Below, one piece after another: positions 27,301 through 42,300 of a stretch of 64,000 nucleotides of DNA. A model generated the notes under the pieces. That model was not told where the DNA came from. It saw nothing but the letters and a program-made list of their open reading frames with translations, and did no database searches. The stretch covers positions 51,428,161 through 51,492,160 of the forward strand of contig NC_092522.1 in assembly GCF_037038585.1 (NCBI RefSeq), in the 5' to 3' direction. A program made the translations under genes and the position numbers. Numbering within the stretch: position 1 is the stretch's first letter; each line of letters begins with the position of its first letter. Source of the stretch: Patagioenas fasciata (Eukaryota; Chordata; Aves; Columbiformes; Columbidae).

Positions 27301-30300
27301 AATCATGTCTCCAGCTGTCCTGGCTGTGTTAATTCATGTTTTCCTAGTCCTGTCTTGGAGAAACAGCAGAAGCTTGCACCTTCCCTAACATTCAGAGCAA
27401 CCTCTTTGCCATTCCCTTTTTCTCAACTACTCACAAGTGAAAACCTTCTCAAAATAAATTGAAATGAATTAATCATGTAAAGGCAGCCAGATTTTTCTCT
27501 CTGTGACAAAAGAAGTTGGATTCAAGCATCAGCTCAGGTGTTAGGCTAGGGCAGGTGCCTCAGAAGCCTATGTAGTAATGGAGAAAGACTAACTTACATA
27601 AAGTTTAATTCAGATCTTAGGTGCATGACTTCACCTCTGAAGGTGGCTACTTTTCTTCAGCGATCACACGAGGAGTCTGTAGTGATTCGGCATCTCATTT
27701 AAACATCTGCACACTCAAACATGACACCTACATTCACAGGCGCACACAGCACAGCCTGCCATTGATGGACAAAATTACAGAAAAGCAGCAAGTGGGATCC
27801 TAGACCAGAATCACAGAATGTCTGAGGAGGAAGGGCACTTACAAAGACTTCGAGGGCAACCTCCTGCTCAGAGTAGGGTCCGCTACAGCAGGTTTCTCAG
27901 GACCACGTCCAGTCAGGTTTTGAGCATATCCAAAAATGGGGACTCCACACCACCTCTGGGCAACCTGTTCCTGTGTTTGACAACACTCACAGCTTCTCAT
28001 GTTTAAGCTGAATTTCCCGTGTTTCAATTTGTATCCATTCATCCTTGTCATGTCACCACCAAGAAGATTCTGAACATTCAGTACCAAATCTACTCATTTT
28101 CTCAGGTAGTGACAATACCAGCACCACTCAATGTCCTAATCTATATGAAGTGGTTCAACCTAATGTGTAGTGTGTACTCACTCTCCACCATTATTGCATA
28201 ACAAGCTTCAGGAGAAAGGTTCAGACAGTTGCTGTCTTTATGCTGAGGAGTTAGACATACACAGGAAAGGAAAAAGAAAACTTCAAAAATTGTAAAGTAG
28301 CTCAAAAACTGAAATGAAATACAGGGCGTTTCAAAAAGATGTACCCAACTTCAAAGCATGTATTTTACAATGGAAACATATCATAATTACAGAAAAAATT
28401 ACAAGCAGTTGAGTGATTTATCAAGTTTTAGTAACCTTTTTATAAATGCTCTATGTTTTCTCCACCTGCTGTATGGACAACATTGAGATGATTGAGGGGC
28501 GTTTGGGACTAATTCAACCAAGTGTCTTCTCTTCTTCCATGGAGGTCACCGCTGCCGTGATTCTGTTTTTGAGGTCATCCAGATTAGTTGGTAATGGTGG
28601 CACAAAAACATGTCCTTTCAAGTGGTAAGAGTTTTGTTCACGGGTAGTTTGTGGTTGCAGAGATATAGTGATTTCAAATTGGGTCCATCTTTTTGAAATA
28701 CCCTGTACTCTCCTGTGTGTCCAGTAAAACACTAAGCCGTTTTTAGACTTAGAATCAGAGTAATGATTCTTTAGACAAGATGAGCAAGATTGTAGGAAAA
28801 ATCACATCTTTTGAAGAATTACGTGAGTCTCTAAATAAACAAAAGAAAAAACACTGAAAGACTAAATGGAATTCATTCAGTGTCAGTCTCACAAAAAGAT
28901 ATACCTCATTCTGTCCAAGTGTCAGTTCTGCCTGTCTACAGACAGTTTGAAGGGAGTCTTAACACAGCTCCTGCCAGACGAGAAAAAAAGCTATTTTATA
29001 CTGCAATTTCTGTTGTGGTCTTTCCCTATGAGACAGATGTTTTTCCTGTTCTAGCTATAACATGACAAAGTTGTTAGATGAGAGTTGTTAGAGCTCCAGT
29101 CCAATCCAGGAACAACACCAAGCTGCAGCTTGTCCAGAAGATCCAACCATAGTTTGCAGTATGTGTGCTGGACTGCATTGTGACTCTGGTTCTCAAAGGC
29201 AGCTCTGCTTTCTAATGCACATTAGCTCTAAAATTATCAAGGCAGAAAACTGTCTGGGTATGTTACATATATAAAGTATTTTCAGGGAAACATCTGGAAA
29301 GACAGCCATGATATGAAAAGCAAAACTAATAAACTCTGGACCTCTGTCACAGACAGTCTTCCTTCAGCTTGACCTAAAATTTCCTTTAAATCACAAATAC
29401 TTGTCTGGAAAATGGTTAACTTGTTTTCAAAAATAGGAGCTTTGACTGCATTACAACTAAAAGCTCAATAACAAATCAGGCCCCATAATTTTATCTGAAA
29501 ATTACATATTTATCCTCACCATAAGCATAACACCTTCAGTCGTTGAAAGCAAAATTAGGAGGCAATAAACATTGTTTTCCTTTGCTTGTGTTAGATTAGC
29601 TTAAACTTTTTGTAAAACTTGGTTGTCCTTTTATCCTCTCTCATGAACTTAGATCCCTCAAACAAAAATTTTTTTTTTTTTTTTATTTCAAAAAAATATT
29701 CATATTAGGAAACTAACACAAAGACTTCAGGTGTTTGATCAAAACTAGAAAGCATTGTAACCAAATAGATGTCAAGGCAAACTAATAAAACATTGGAAGT
29801 CAATGTTGTGTTTTCCGAACCCAGAAAGTTAGTATCTTGCACATTTCATTTTACAATCAAATCCATGCATAGATTTATATTTCAGGAATATTTAATAAAT
29901 ATTTCTAAACATAAGAGCAGGTAAGCATATAGACCAGGTCACTGTTTTATATGAACTAAAACTCATAAATTATCTTAAGTAAGCAGACACTGCTTTGCCT
30001 GCAAATATATAGATATATATCATATTCATATATCTGTGAAAAAATCCAAAACCTAAATATTATCTAATTTATCAGGTCAGAAATGGTCGTGGCTTTTTAT
30101 AGTACAATAAATGGGTAATGGCATCCAGAGTACTACATCTCCCATTACAGATCCCTGGTTTTTATGCCCTGACATATTTACTATTTTTTAGCTGACTCTT
30201 CACATTCTCCATTAGTTCCTAATTGCAGATATACATATATATATAAAAGTATCCACATCCACTTTATGCAACTGAGATCTGCCTAATGAAGCTATAATTT

Positions 30301-33300
30301 GGGAGATTTAAATGCATAACATACTGTAGGTCACTTCTGCAATATTTTCAGCACTATACTATAGAAGACAATTTGGCTAATCGCCATGTAAGTAACAGCA
30401 AGCAGCCAACTAAGAACTATGGTGGCTAAGAAAATTAAAACCCAAGTTAACACTTTGACCTTAGCTCACAGTACGGTGCCTTTTTAAGTTTTATATCTTG
30501 GTAATGGCCTCAATTAACGCTGTCATCTGGATTTGCAAGCTCAATGCTCATTTTCCTTCCTCCAATGGATCAACACCAGGACACTTTAACATGCTTGACT
30601 GCAGTACCACACAGGCTGTTGTGGTTCATGAGATATATTTCTCTCCTAATCCATTAGTTGTGTTACAATAATAAAATGAAAAAAAGCCTGACATAACTTT
30701 AGAAATAGTTACAGTAAATACAAGTGGGTCAAAGGGACTGACTGCAGGATTCTGCAGCGCTTTGACTAGCACAACCTCCCGTTCATGGATGACTGCACCA
30801 GCAGAAGCTCCAAGCTGTTACTACTACAAAGAGTCAGGATTAAAATAGCACAAATCACCTGTTGTTGCACCCATGGGTGATCAAAGCTGGATGCCGATTG
30901 ACAAGAAAGTACCTTATTTTATTATTTTTTTTAAACCCATGGTTCACATGTCCCTCTTTTCCCCCCTTCCTAGTATCTGTGAACGTGCTTTTGAATTTCA
31001 CCATCAGATACTCACATCATCAACTGCATGTGCCACTTTTTCTGAAAAGTTCCTTTGCCTGTAAAAAAAAAAAAAAAAAAAAAAAAACAAGCCAATGGGG
31101 AAAAAAAAAGTACCTTTCAAACCATAAATGCTCCATTTAGCTCAGGAAATTCAATGCTCAACATGTCTGTGAACTACACATTGTCTGAAGAGTACCTTTC
31201 AGAATCGACATTATTATTGTACCAAATGTACATACTAACACCACAGTTAATTATTATTAATTAAAAAAAAAAAAGTGTGAGCAGCCAAAATAATCTGCTT
31301 AAAAAAAAGAAATTTAGAACAAACCCAATGAAGACTAATTTGCATGCAAACCATTCTATTATTTTGAGACTGTAATGTGATCCTGAAACTAGAGACTTTC
31401 ACTATATAACACTGAAGTGAAAAACATCCTCTTTTTAAGTAGTTGTCCTGGATCTTGCATCCATTACTAGTCCAAAAACTGACTGAGATTGCTGAGGTGT
31501 ATAAATTTGTCCATGTGTGTGTTTTGAGAATCACTCCCTAGTTTTCTAATTAGATTTTATTTCAATTACTTTTTGATATATTAAGAAAAGTTAATTTCAA
31601 TGATTGTTTGTTCGGCCCAGTCCATCCTGTTCTACACTGCAGTTCTACACTGGTTGCGCTCACTATTCCATACAGCAACAGAAACTGTGACCGCGTTCTT
31701 TCCCAGGTATATCAAGGAAAGGTTAATACAAGTTCCACCTCAGGCTCCTTGAAATTTCTTTTCTGCTATTTTTTATGTTGTTTTCATTAAAACAATTCTA
31801 TATATTTTAAAAGATTTGCCAAAAAATTAATGAACTTTAAAACATCAAATGTAGTCTTTCAGAATTACAACCCAGCCAAAGTAAAATAAAGCCCCAAATC
31901 AGTTATTTACTCATGATAATGTTACTGGTTTCTAGCCACCCACCTAGTTTTCCCCTTCTCTCTTTGTTTGTCTATGTTTCAATCACTACCTTCTTTCATA
32001 TTAATCATCTACAGAGAATTCAGCACATACTTGCATCTAATCCCTCTTTTCCTTTTGGATCTCAGAATGTTTTGCCACTTCTGTTACAGTAAGTGTGTTA
32101 TAAATTAGGGATGAGGAGCCAAATTATACTGAAATAGAATTACTAGTGTTTATGCTGACAGCAAATCTGCTCTATAGTATTACAAAACAACTGTAATGCT
32201 GAGTATGTTCCTCTACCCAAAACTTCTGCCAGTTACTACATTACTGTATCCCAAAATTTGTATAGGATAGTGAATATACTCTAAACTGATTGCAGCTGTG
32301 TTACTTCTGCCAAGCCAGGAATAATGCTGGCTTGGCAGAACAGCTACAACTTTCTGTTCAGGTGGACATACTTTTAGACAATGAGATGAGATTGGCTAAA
32401 GTCAACTTAGCAGGAGAAAGAAAACAGCAATTAGTTTTTGTGATACCATCATTGTTTCCCCCCACACATGTAAAAACAGAAAAATCAAGAACACAGTTGT
32501 TCTCACATACATGTAACTATAGTTTTCTCTGTATATTAGTTATGAGTCAGCTAAGATCTAACACAGACAAAATACATCACCTCTCCTGTGATATTGAATG
32601 TCCAGCAACAGTATCAAAAGGCAGTAATGGTCGGATCCTGCAGTGGACTCTGATATTTCCTCTCAGTTCCTAGGATTAGAATATTAAGATGTGTTTAACA
32701 GAAACTACTGTAGAGGACAAATACACCAGAATTTGTGAAGCAGACACGAACATGCAGGTGTTTACAAAATCACAGCCTAAGACTCTGTAGGGAGAAAAAC
32801 AGTATCAATATCATTTGCCTTGAGAAGTTAGGAGAAAGTACTTGAGGAAGCCTGAGCTCTTCAGAGCTCTGGAATGATGTAGCCCTCTCCAGTCCATACA
32901 GGGGGAAAAAAAGGCTTTAAATCTGAGCCGTTTTCGTCTCTTCAGTCTCCTTCCCCTCTTTACTTGAGCTTCTTTAGACACATATATTAATTCAAAAGAC
33001 AAGATTACACACTCCATTTCTCTTCCACCAGCCCTGAGGAAATTGGGCATATAAAACATTTTGTCCGTTTTCCTCTCCACTGGGTTCACATACATGACTA
33101 GAAGTGCAGTATCTGATTTTTCTCTGTAGGCTGTTTCACATTTCAGTTTCTCTAACCTGGTGTTTATTCTTCCTTTTTGCTGGTAATCAGTTGTTTTGTA
33201 TCAGTGAAAACGTTGTCTGTGATGACTACTGATCGCTGATGACTACTGACCTGACTGCCTTGGAGAATATCCTTTCAGTAAGCTGCAAAACAAGGCAGAG

Positions 33301-36300
33301 ATTGGAAGTACTTTTTAACAAAGAGTTTCATTTCCCACTAAGAAAAACTTCAAAGCATGTTGTTTGAAGATAGTTTGTGTTTTTAAAAATCAGGTTCTGA
33401 ATCGAGCAATCCAAAACTAGTCATTTGGTGGGGGTGGGGAGAAAGAGTAAAGTTAACGTACGAAAAAAACCCCAAAACATTAATCCCAGATGAACCATCA
33501 CTAATGGCCCAGGACACAGCCAGAAATATTTGGAAAAATGAAAGACGACCATTTTGCAATTTCTAGTTGATAATTTTAAGAACTCCAAAATAACTTCAGA
33601 AGCTGCAAATTTAGAGAAGAGGAGAAGAAGAGAGAAGGAGAGAGAGAAGGGAGGAGAGAGAAGAGAGGACGAAGAAACTCAAGTTTTGTCCACTATTCAA
33701 AATGGATGATACTCCTTATAGCAATATGTTGCACGAGTGGATTTGGAAGATGCTTGCATAAAAACAATGGGGTGGGGCTTATTGTGAGACAAATGTGCCT
33801 CAACAAAAAAATGTATCATATATAGACAGCTCGAGGAGGTGATATATCCGTGAAAAGTATATTCACTAGTTTTATTTGTGATGAAATTATGGGCATAATT
33901 ACAACAAAATAAGAAAATGTTCTGTCATTAAATGTACTTACAACCAAACTGTTATGTAGAGCTCTCCTCTTCTGCTTTTCTTTCTCATATTTCTCTGTCA
34001 CCTCTTGTAGAGACTGCTCAAGATCAAAAGCTTTTATCTGAAACACTAGAAAAAAGCTGTTTCAAAGAACTAAACTCTGTGACTTCACAAAATGAGTTTT
34101 CCAGTAGCACCTTATGAAATACAAGCATCAACCTTTTTAACTTCTACCAGACCTCAATTATGAAGGTTAGTTCCTGATTTACTAGACATCTCTGAAAAAC
34201 TCCATCATATTCCTCGCTATGTAACGACTATGCAAAGTTACAGATAATTACCACAGCTATACATGTGAAATCTTGACAACCAATCAAAAAATACAAGATA
34301 TTTAAAGAAAGTTCAAATGTGTCAGTTTAGTTAAAGCAATGTTATCTGTCACTGAAGCCTGAAACCTAAACTTGAAACACCCTGCTTCTGGATGGGGCTG
34401 TCACTTACAAGGCTCATACCATATTTGCAGATCATTAGATTCATGCCAGCTAACTTTACAAGGTAACATCTCATTTATCCTCAGTCTCATTTACAGTGCT
34501 ACTAAGCCTGTAGAACAGCTATAAGGTTCCCCTTTAAGATAGGTGCATTTGCTTCATGGGTAGGATTTCACAAAAAAGATAGATCTTTCGAACCCCAGTG
34601 ACTCTCCTTCACAAAATTGAGGAGAGCAATATGGGTCATCATAAAAGCCTCCTGACTTCACAAATGGTTTTATTTCAGCTCAATTACATTAACACTGAGT
34701 AGGCCTAAAACAAATGTACAGCCCAGAAGGTGCATAATGTGACTGTAAACTTGTGTAAAAAGCAAGCTTTTAGGAACCTCAGTGGGAAATCAATCTCCTC
34801 AGCAATTAGTGAGCAGTTTGAAGATGTAGAGTATCAAGCATTCAAAACGACAATCTGTGAGCCGAGTTAGCAGGATGGCCACCAGCCTCACTATCGTGCT
34901 ATCTTACAAAGAAAGGAACAGAAATAAAATCTCAGCATGCCAGACATTCGATTTACACTCTCTGACACAGATTAAAAATCAGATAACTTCAAGGGACATT
35001 TGTCTACACTAGAAATTTCTCAGGTCATATTTCTGTATTATATTACCCACACTCTTCACCTACAGCTCATAATGTTTCTCCACAAGTGCATGCATGCAGG
35101 GAGGACACGATGTTAATAGTTGGAGAATTAAAGTCCAGGAGTTCCACCAAGAAAAATCCTTTTCTTGCATCCTGTATGTGGAGTAACACTTGTATGTCTA
35201 GGTTTGGAGAATAACATGCAAATATGTTACAATAAATTGTCAAAAGTCACTCTTACAGTCACCGACCCCTGATGATACAGTACTTTTCAAAATAGAAGGT
35301 TGGAATCCATAGATTATTTAAGTAATCTCCATGATAAGTATTTCAGTTCTTGAAGTCTCTTGAATAAGCAGGAAAGTAAAGCAATACATGCTAAAGGTAC
35401 TCTTACATTCTTCTAGTTTTGAAAGAGAAAAAAATTACTAGTTTGTTTCAATATTTAATTGGTCTCTTCATGAGGAGTCTGAGATGCCTACTGGACATTA
35501 TAGATCCAGTTTCAGTTAACTTAGGCTCTAATTACTTTTTTTTTTTTTTTTTCTCTCCTCACCATCCCCTGTATGGTGAAGATGACTCTGAAAGCAGAAA
35601 GCAACCTTGGGGCTTCTAATTTGACACCAGGGCATTTGAGCAGACAGATGAAGGACTGCAATCTCTAGAAAATTAGGCAAGTTGTTGCAGTTAGCAGACC
35701 ATATTTTCATATGTTTAAGAGTGAGCCATCAGTGTTAATGTCCATCTTCTGTAAAGCAGAAGCACGTTTCTTAATACATAAATTACTTCTGAACTTCTAA
35801 TTTTTCTGTAAGTGGAGCTATATAGTTATAAATACTCATTTAACATTTTCCTAGTTTTCTGCTTGGCATCAGCTGCAAACTATTCAGAAGTTACATTTTC
35901 ATCCATAGCCTAGGGCCACCCACCAGGGTCTTAAAATACGAATAACCCACTCTTCATTATTCAAGAACTAGTTACTACAGATGTGCAATCACTGTAGACA
36001 TCTCTTTCCCCCACACTTTGCCCATCTCATTGACCTATATGGAAACTCTCTGGGAATGCTGATTTTTCTGTTTACATGTCACTGAGTGCAATTAGGATCT
36101 TCATCAATAATCAGATTAAAAGGAGTTTTGGCTTGCAAATATGCTCAGGATTGTAATTTTCTTTAACTGACAGTCTCGGCTCCTCACTGTGTAGTTTCTG
36201 TCATGGGTCAGGTCCCTGATCTGTTCTGTGTGTGGTCACGCAAACAGTTACACCAGCGTAACAGAAAGGTTCATGGTTGGAACGTGAAGAACAGGAGCAG

Positions 36301-39300
36301 AATAACCCAGCGCAGCCACAGCCGAGCACAGATATGGATGTGCAGCTGTCCCTGTAGCTACCTGAGGTTCTTCATGTCTATTTCCATACCAGATTCCAGC
36401 TCAAAAAAGAGGTAAATCTGTCCAAGGCTCCTCTCCTCCTCCCCTGCTCTACACTAAGAAGGGAAGGCTTCCAAAGGCACCTGAGCTGATGAGGCTCTGC
36501 TCTTGAGGGTAAAAGATGATGGTAGTTCTTATTCCACAAACAGAAGTCATCAGCACAGTGTAGAGCTCAGCTTTCTCCAAGAGGAGCACAGCACACAGGA
36601 GCCAGCATATGGCCAAAGTGGGAAATAAGCTCCTCACCCAATTTTTCCTCTTTTCCACCCCAGAGAGAAAGTGTCCTGGAGCCACAAAGGATATCCAAGT
36701 CACGGGGCTGCAGCAGCTTTCACAAAATATGTCAGTAACTTGCAGCAACTCCCCTGTCAGATATTCTTTCGGACAGATTTTGCTCCTTAGTACCCGCCAC
36801 TTTGCCAAGGAGTGAGAACAGTGGTTTCCCCCCTCTGAAAATATGTTCTGTGTGTACAGATACCGTTGTTTCCTCTTTCTGACAATACTGTGTGGGGAAT
36901 CCAAAAAGTCATATTAAATTTTTAGAAATTCCTGCCCTCCCAGATACCTGCTAAATTACTTCATCTGCCTCAGTCATATTATTTGCAGTCAGGTCACCAG
37001 TATTCTTTGCTGAAAGGATAGCAGCTTTGTTTACGAGGGAAGCAGGCCTGTAACAACAGAACAGCAGACGCTTCTCTCTCTTACGAATCACTAGTGAAAT
37101 TTATCAGTGGCAAAGAGGGCAATAGCCTGGTTTTCAGGTTGTGAATAAATATTTCTAAGTAAGGTACAACTCAGTTATTACAGGAAAGTTTTACAGTCTG
37201 CTGCATGTCAACTACAGCATTGAAATTAACCTACTTGAATGTTTCTTCTGTAATTCTTTCCGTCATTTTCAATCTGTATTTTAGGATTGAACTGATAACA
37301 TATATTGTCTCCAGAATACATACCTTGGGTTTTCTGTTTACAAAAGATTATATGTAACTTAAGGATGGCAATTCTGACAGTCATATTTAACCTTAACAAT
37401 AGAATCTCCATCTAAAAGATTTGACAGAGAACTGAAATATGGCCAAATTAAAAACGTATGTCACCCACCTAAGTACCAACACACTATTTTGTTATAGGCA
37501 AGGAAGCTTCTCCTGGTTATGATTTCATAGAACAATGCACCACAAAGTGCAAGTTGAGAACAGTCCACAGGAATCCGCAAGGCCTCATAAGGAACACTTC
37601 CTATTTATTTACATCACAACAGCTCAAGTGCCAAATCCAACCTCTTATCTGTTCATTTAGCCCCACGGAACGGAAACATTCACCCTTACTTGGGTTAATT
37701 TTCCACTTTGTTTTTGCTTTTTAAAGATAACTTAATTAAGCATATGCTCTACACGGATCATACAGTAATCAATTCAATTTAAATAATAATTTAGTACATA
37801 ACATACAGGGACAAGTTCTACAAACATCCATCACTGAGAACGCCATTCGTTGCTGTTGACCTGAGTAGTCCCATCAGAACCAAATCAGTCACAAAATTAA
37901 ATATTTAAACCAAAAAGTAAAGCAAGATAAAACTGTACCTTTTAAATGACCACACATGGATGTCAGAGCATCACCCAGGGACTCAGATTCTAAATCTGTG
38001 TATTCATTCATCAAGCTACTAAGCTTAAAACAATTTAAGGTCTGTATGTGTCATGTGCTTCTCAGGTCTGGTAGGTGCTCCACCAGAATCAAGGATATTG
38101 AAAGCAGGTGCAGAGAGCCAGGCCAAGAGATCCAGGTGTAGGACCAATGCACTTAGTCCTCAGTGAGGAGAGCAGAGAGTGCCAGTGCACTGCAGGGTCT
38201 GCTTTATATGTACACATCAACAAGGAAGGACCAGAATTGTGAAACAGTAGTCTGTGTAGTCTTACTATCTACAGAGTAGTGAGTGGTACTCATTTTGATT
38301 TGGAAGTAAAATTTTTGCTGTAAATACACACAAATATTAAAAATCCTGCCTGTCCTAATTTCAGACAGTATTTTCTGAAATCCCTAAAATCACCTGAGTC
38401 TTTTTCTGATACAGTCAAAAGCAGACAAATTTCAGCTAAAGAAACACATTCTTTATTCAGCTATTCTAAAATAGCCAAGATAAAAAGCCTAAGAACTTCA
38501 GGTTAAAAATGTTACAGCTGAGCCAACTCAGCAGCAGTCTAGTAGCAGCTGCAATCAACACAAAAGCTAAATCCAAATTATCAGTCATAACCTCTGCAAA
38601 GTTATTTGTACTCTTTCTAACACTTCAGAACTCCTTGGTGATCTAATGTCAAACAAAAAACAAGTGCTACAATTTCAATGACACGTTTCTTAAAAATCAA
38701 ACTCAACCTTTTAATGTTAGTAACATTTAACAGTGACATTGTTGATGCTACATGTTTGAAATGGAAGTGCAATGAGCCTTACTTTGCATTGCTTCATTTT
38801 GCAGCTGTATCCCTTGGACTGCTGTCAAAAGTTGGTAAAGCCAAGCGTTGCTTTGAAGCTGAAAGTCTTTTGAAAGCTCAAGAGCAAATGAATGGAGGCT
38901 CTTCAGGTCTTGCTTAAGCCTCTTCTCAGCAAACAGAAAAAAATATGTTATAAAGACACAAAAACAGCAGTCAAGGAAGAATCAATATAACACCACCACA
39001 AATAATTACAGTGAGATATCGCAGTCAGGAAGAACCCTCTACTTGATGAAGGGAAACCTTCAGGAGTATATCTTTCAGCATGTTTAGAGAAGGATCCTGC
39101 AAGATACTTAGCAATGTCACTTCCTAAAGACTTCAGCAACGCTTTATGGATCCTTACCATCTTATGGTACCTACTTCGACCATAAAGCAGCTTCAGGTAT
39201 AACAAAGTCTCTTTTTTATTTCATCAAACAAAAAAGAGTGTGTGTGGCATGTCTGTGTTCTGTTCACTTATAAGACATATCCAGAATTAGCAATGAAAAA

Positions 39301-42300
39301 TTGTGATCCATATATCCCTTACTGCATTCATTTCCCACACTTGGATCAGGAGGCACATGTTAAGCTTCACTCTGAGTTACTTCTTTAAAAAGCCAGTTCT
39401 ATGTGTTCCTATGAGAACACATGTATTTTGAAAAGGTCAGAAACGTTTATTGTTCACAAAAGTATTTGTCTTATGGATATAACTCAGCATAACATACATG
39501 ATGGGCATTTTAAATATTTATAAGAGCAACTTCTATTCACTTAGAAGTCCAAATAAAGTAAAAACACATTGATCTGATTTTAGGATTTGGAGACTTCTTG
39601 ACATCTAAGTCTTGGAACAAACATGTAAAGCCATCTGTAAGATGAACTTAACAATACAGAGTGTTTCAAAAAGATGGACCCAATTTGAAATCACTATATC
39701 TCTGCAACCATGAACAGCTCATGAATGAAACTCTTACACTCCACACAGCAGAGGGAGGCAACATAGAGTATTTACAAGAAGGTTACTAAAACTTGATAAC
39801 TCATTAAACTGTTTGTAAATATCTGTGTAATTGTAACATGTTCGGTTCATCTTTTTGAAACACCCTGTACTTTACCTCATAGAAGTACGGAGATGTCTCA
39901 TTAGTCAGCCTGGTACAAAGCGTCACATATTGTATTTTTCCAAGTGTGGTACTGACTTTGAATTAATCGACTAGTTTCAATGATAAAACAATCTAAACTA
40001 AAGGGAGAAAATAATTGCATTTCCCACCCTCAAAAGCCACAGAACAAGGAAGAAATATTTTTTTATTCTTGTTATGGCTATAGGACTACCATTAATCTAG
40101 ACTTTTATTTGAGGAGATTTGCTCTCTCCTAACATTCCTTGATTTCTGACCATAAACCATCTCAATCCGCTGGTATTGCATCACAAGCAGTTCTGCCATT
40201 CTAGCTAACCTAAAATGTAAACTAACACGGCAAAAATTACTGAGCAGAATCCCTGTAATTAGAATAGAACAGAGCAGTTAATTTGGAAGGTACCTGCAAT
40301 GATCATCCACTCCAACTATGCTACAATTAAGCTACAATCGTCTGCCTGTTAAGAATCAGTTTTCTTTCCTGAGATACTTTTCAGTCATTTTATGCAGGCA
40401 TTCAGTGCTGTCCTGAGAAACGCTGACATTCGTTAATGTCCCTGAAAGGAACTCGCTATTCAATGTAGTAACTTAAGGAGTAAGTACTTCAACATACGTA
40501 AATATTATGGTACCAGTACCAGGAGAACAGTTCCAGTCTCTATGATGAAAAATTAGGACAAGAGGAGTGAGCATACAGCCAACTGTTCCCTTTTGTGAGG
40601 TCCCCCAGAGCAGAAATCTTAATGAAATCAATGGACCTCTCCAAAGCTTTTGTAAAGGATCTGCCCATCTAGTTAAAGTATATCACTATTACTGTTTTTT
40701 TAAGGGATGTCTACTTGACAGTCAAACCAGGGATTGCAAGGTTTTGATTACAAAATTATGTAGCTCAGGTATTGATAACAGCCTAGACATAAGATCCTGG
40801 CTCTCAGAAGCAGCTTTTACCAGCTCCTCAGGTGACTTTGCAGCTTATTGCAGGAAAACCACTACAAACTTCAAGCCAACTCAGGCACTGTTACACTTCA
40901 CTGCAAGCACTGCTGTCAACACAATAAAACCATAGATCAAGTTCATATCTGACTATTTTCTGGGGTTTACTATATTTGATAAGCATGTGCATGTTTAGGG
41001 CACAGATTATGTCTACTTTATTACGAAATGCCTTTACCTTTACTGCTCCATGCAGCTGGGTTACAACAGAACTCCTCTGCAATTTCTGCTGCTGGCCATG
41101 AGCAGAGTAGAGCTGCAATACTTCACTAGTGCTTCTTCCAGCCAACCCTTGATACTGTTAAAAAAAAAAAAAGTATCCATGTATATATATATATACACAC
41201 ATATATATAAACATGTATATATACACATATATATGTGTATATATATATATATATATAAAGTTCTTACGTGTGACAGAAATAGGAGGAAAAGATTATTTTT
41301 CAAGAACTCTCATTTTTTTGTTACAGGCTTTAAGCTGAGACTGATTCTATACAGTGTTCATGCGTTCTTTTACTCTGAGAATCTTCAAGACTCACCTTAC
41401 TCAGATGCAATATTTACTAACATCCATGACAAAAATGTATGCAAGTAACTCAGGAAAAATAGTATCTAATCATGTGTAAAAAGTTAAGGATATATATAAG
41501 CAACAGCAGTACTCAAGCCTTATCATTAAATAAGCTTAAGCTAGTTAAAACCTACATCTAATACGTTTTCTACCACCTGCACAGGTTCCCCCTGACTCCC
41601 CCATTTTCTCAACATGGACAATAAAAGTGAAATTGTCAATTCTACTGTCATTGCAGTCAGCCTCTCATCCCTTCCACCATCAAGTTTATCTTTATTGCAA
41701 ACGCTGACTTGGTTTTGACGTTTTCTCCATTAAAATACTTCTAGCATTCATCAGAGTTGTTCGTAGGACAGAACTTGAAAGTTTGTGCTCACGCATGAGA
41801 AGCAAAAAACGGAGTACAAAACTTTTTATAGTCAGCTTTATTATAAACAGAAGTGAAACTGAACTACTCAGTAGTACTGTCCAAATCAGACCCATTCTGG
41901 GAGAGTTGGCTTCATGTATTGAAGACAGGGATCAGGACCTCAAGGATTGCGAACAAAAAAAAAGGGCCATGTGGGTGGACAAACAAACTTCCAAAGATGC
42001 AAAAGCAAGTCTGCAGAAAACAGTGGCAGTGCTGGTATTTGGGGTTGTCTTAAGGATATTAGCAAGGGAAGGTCTACACCAAGAGATAACACTTTTATTA
42101 GACTGATACAACCTATAGATAAACATTTACACTGCAAATCCTAATTTATGGCTATCCTCATGTCTCCAAAGCTCCCTAACTCACTTCAGTCAAAATGAAT
42201 CCAATTAGCTTTTACAAGTTAAGAACGAGACCTCTGTTAACCCTGGTCGCTGTGACTAAGTTGTTGCAGCTCAATCATTCAGGCAGTTCCAGCAGCAGAT

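Larger units (their letters stand above)
34038..41037. other. KIF25 intron between exons 3 and 4
   Basis: Seven kb of intron. It holds the second mariner-like copy, a CR1 fragment near 40.3 kb and T-runs. The longest frame (36449-36904, minus, 151 codons) has no recognised domain and is treated as chance. Confidence 0.6.

Noticed and set aside
32290-32673. 127-codon plus-strand ORF
   Set aside because: It lies antisense across KIF25 exon 5 ([11 protein letters not shown] on the minus strand) and its own translation has no recognisable domain.
38160-38200. GTGCCAGTGCACTGC palindrome-like stretch
   Set aside because: Short and imperfect, within chance expectation for intronic DNA of this size.
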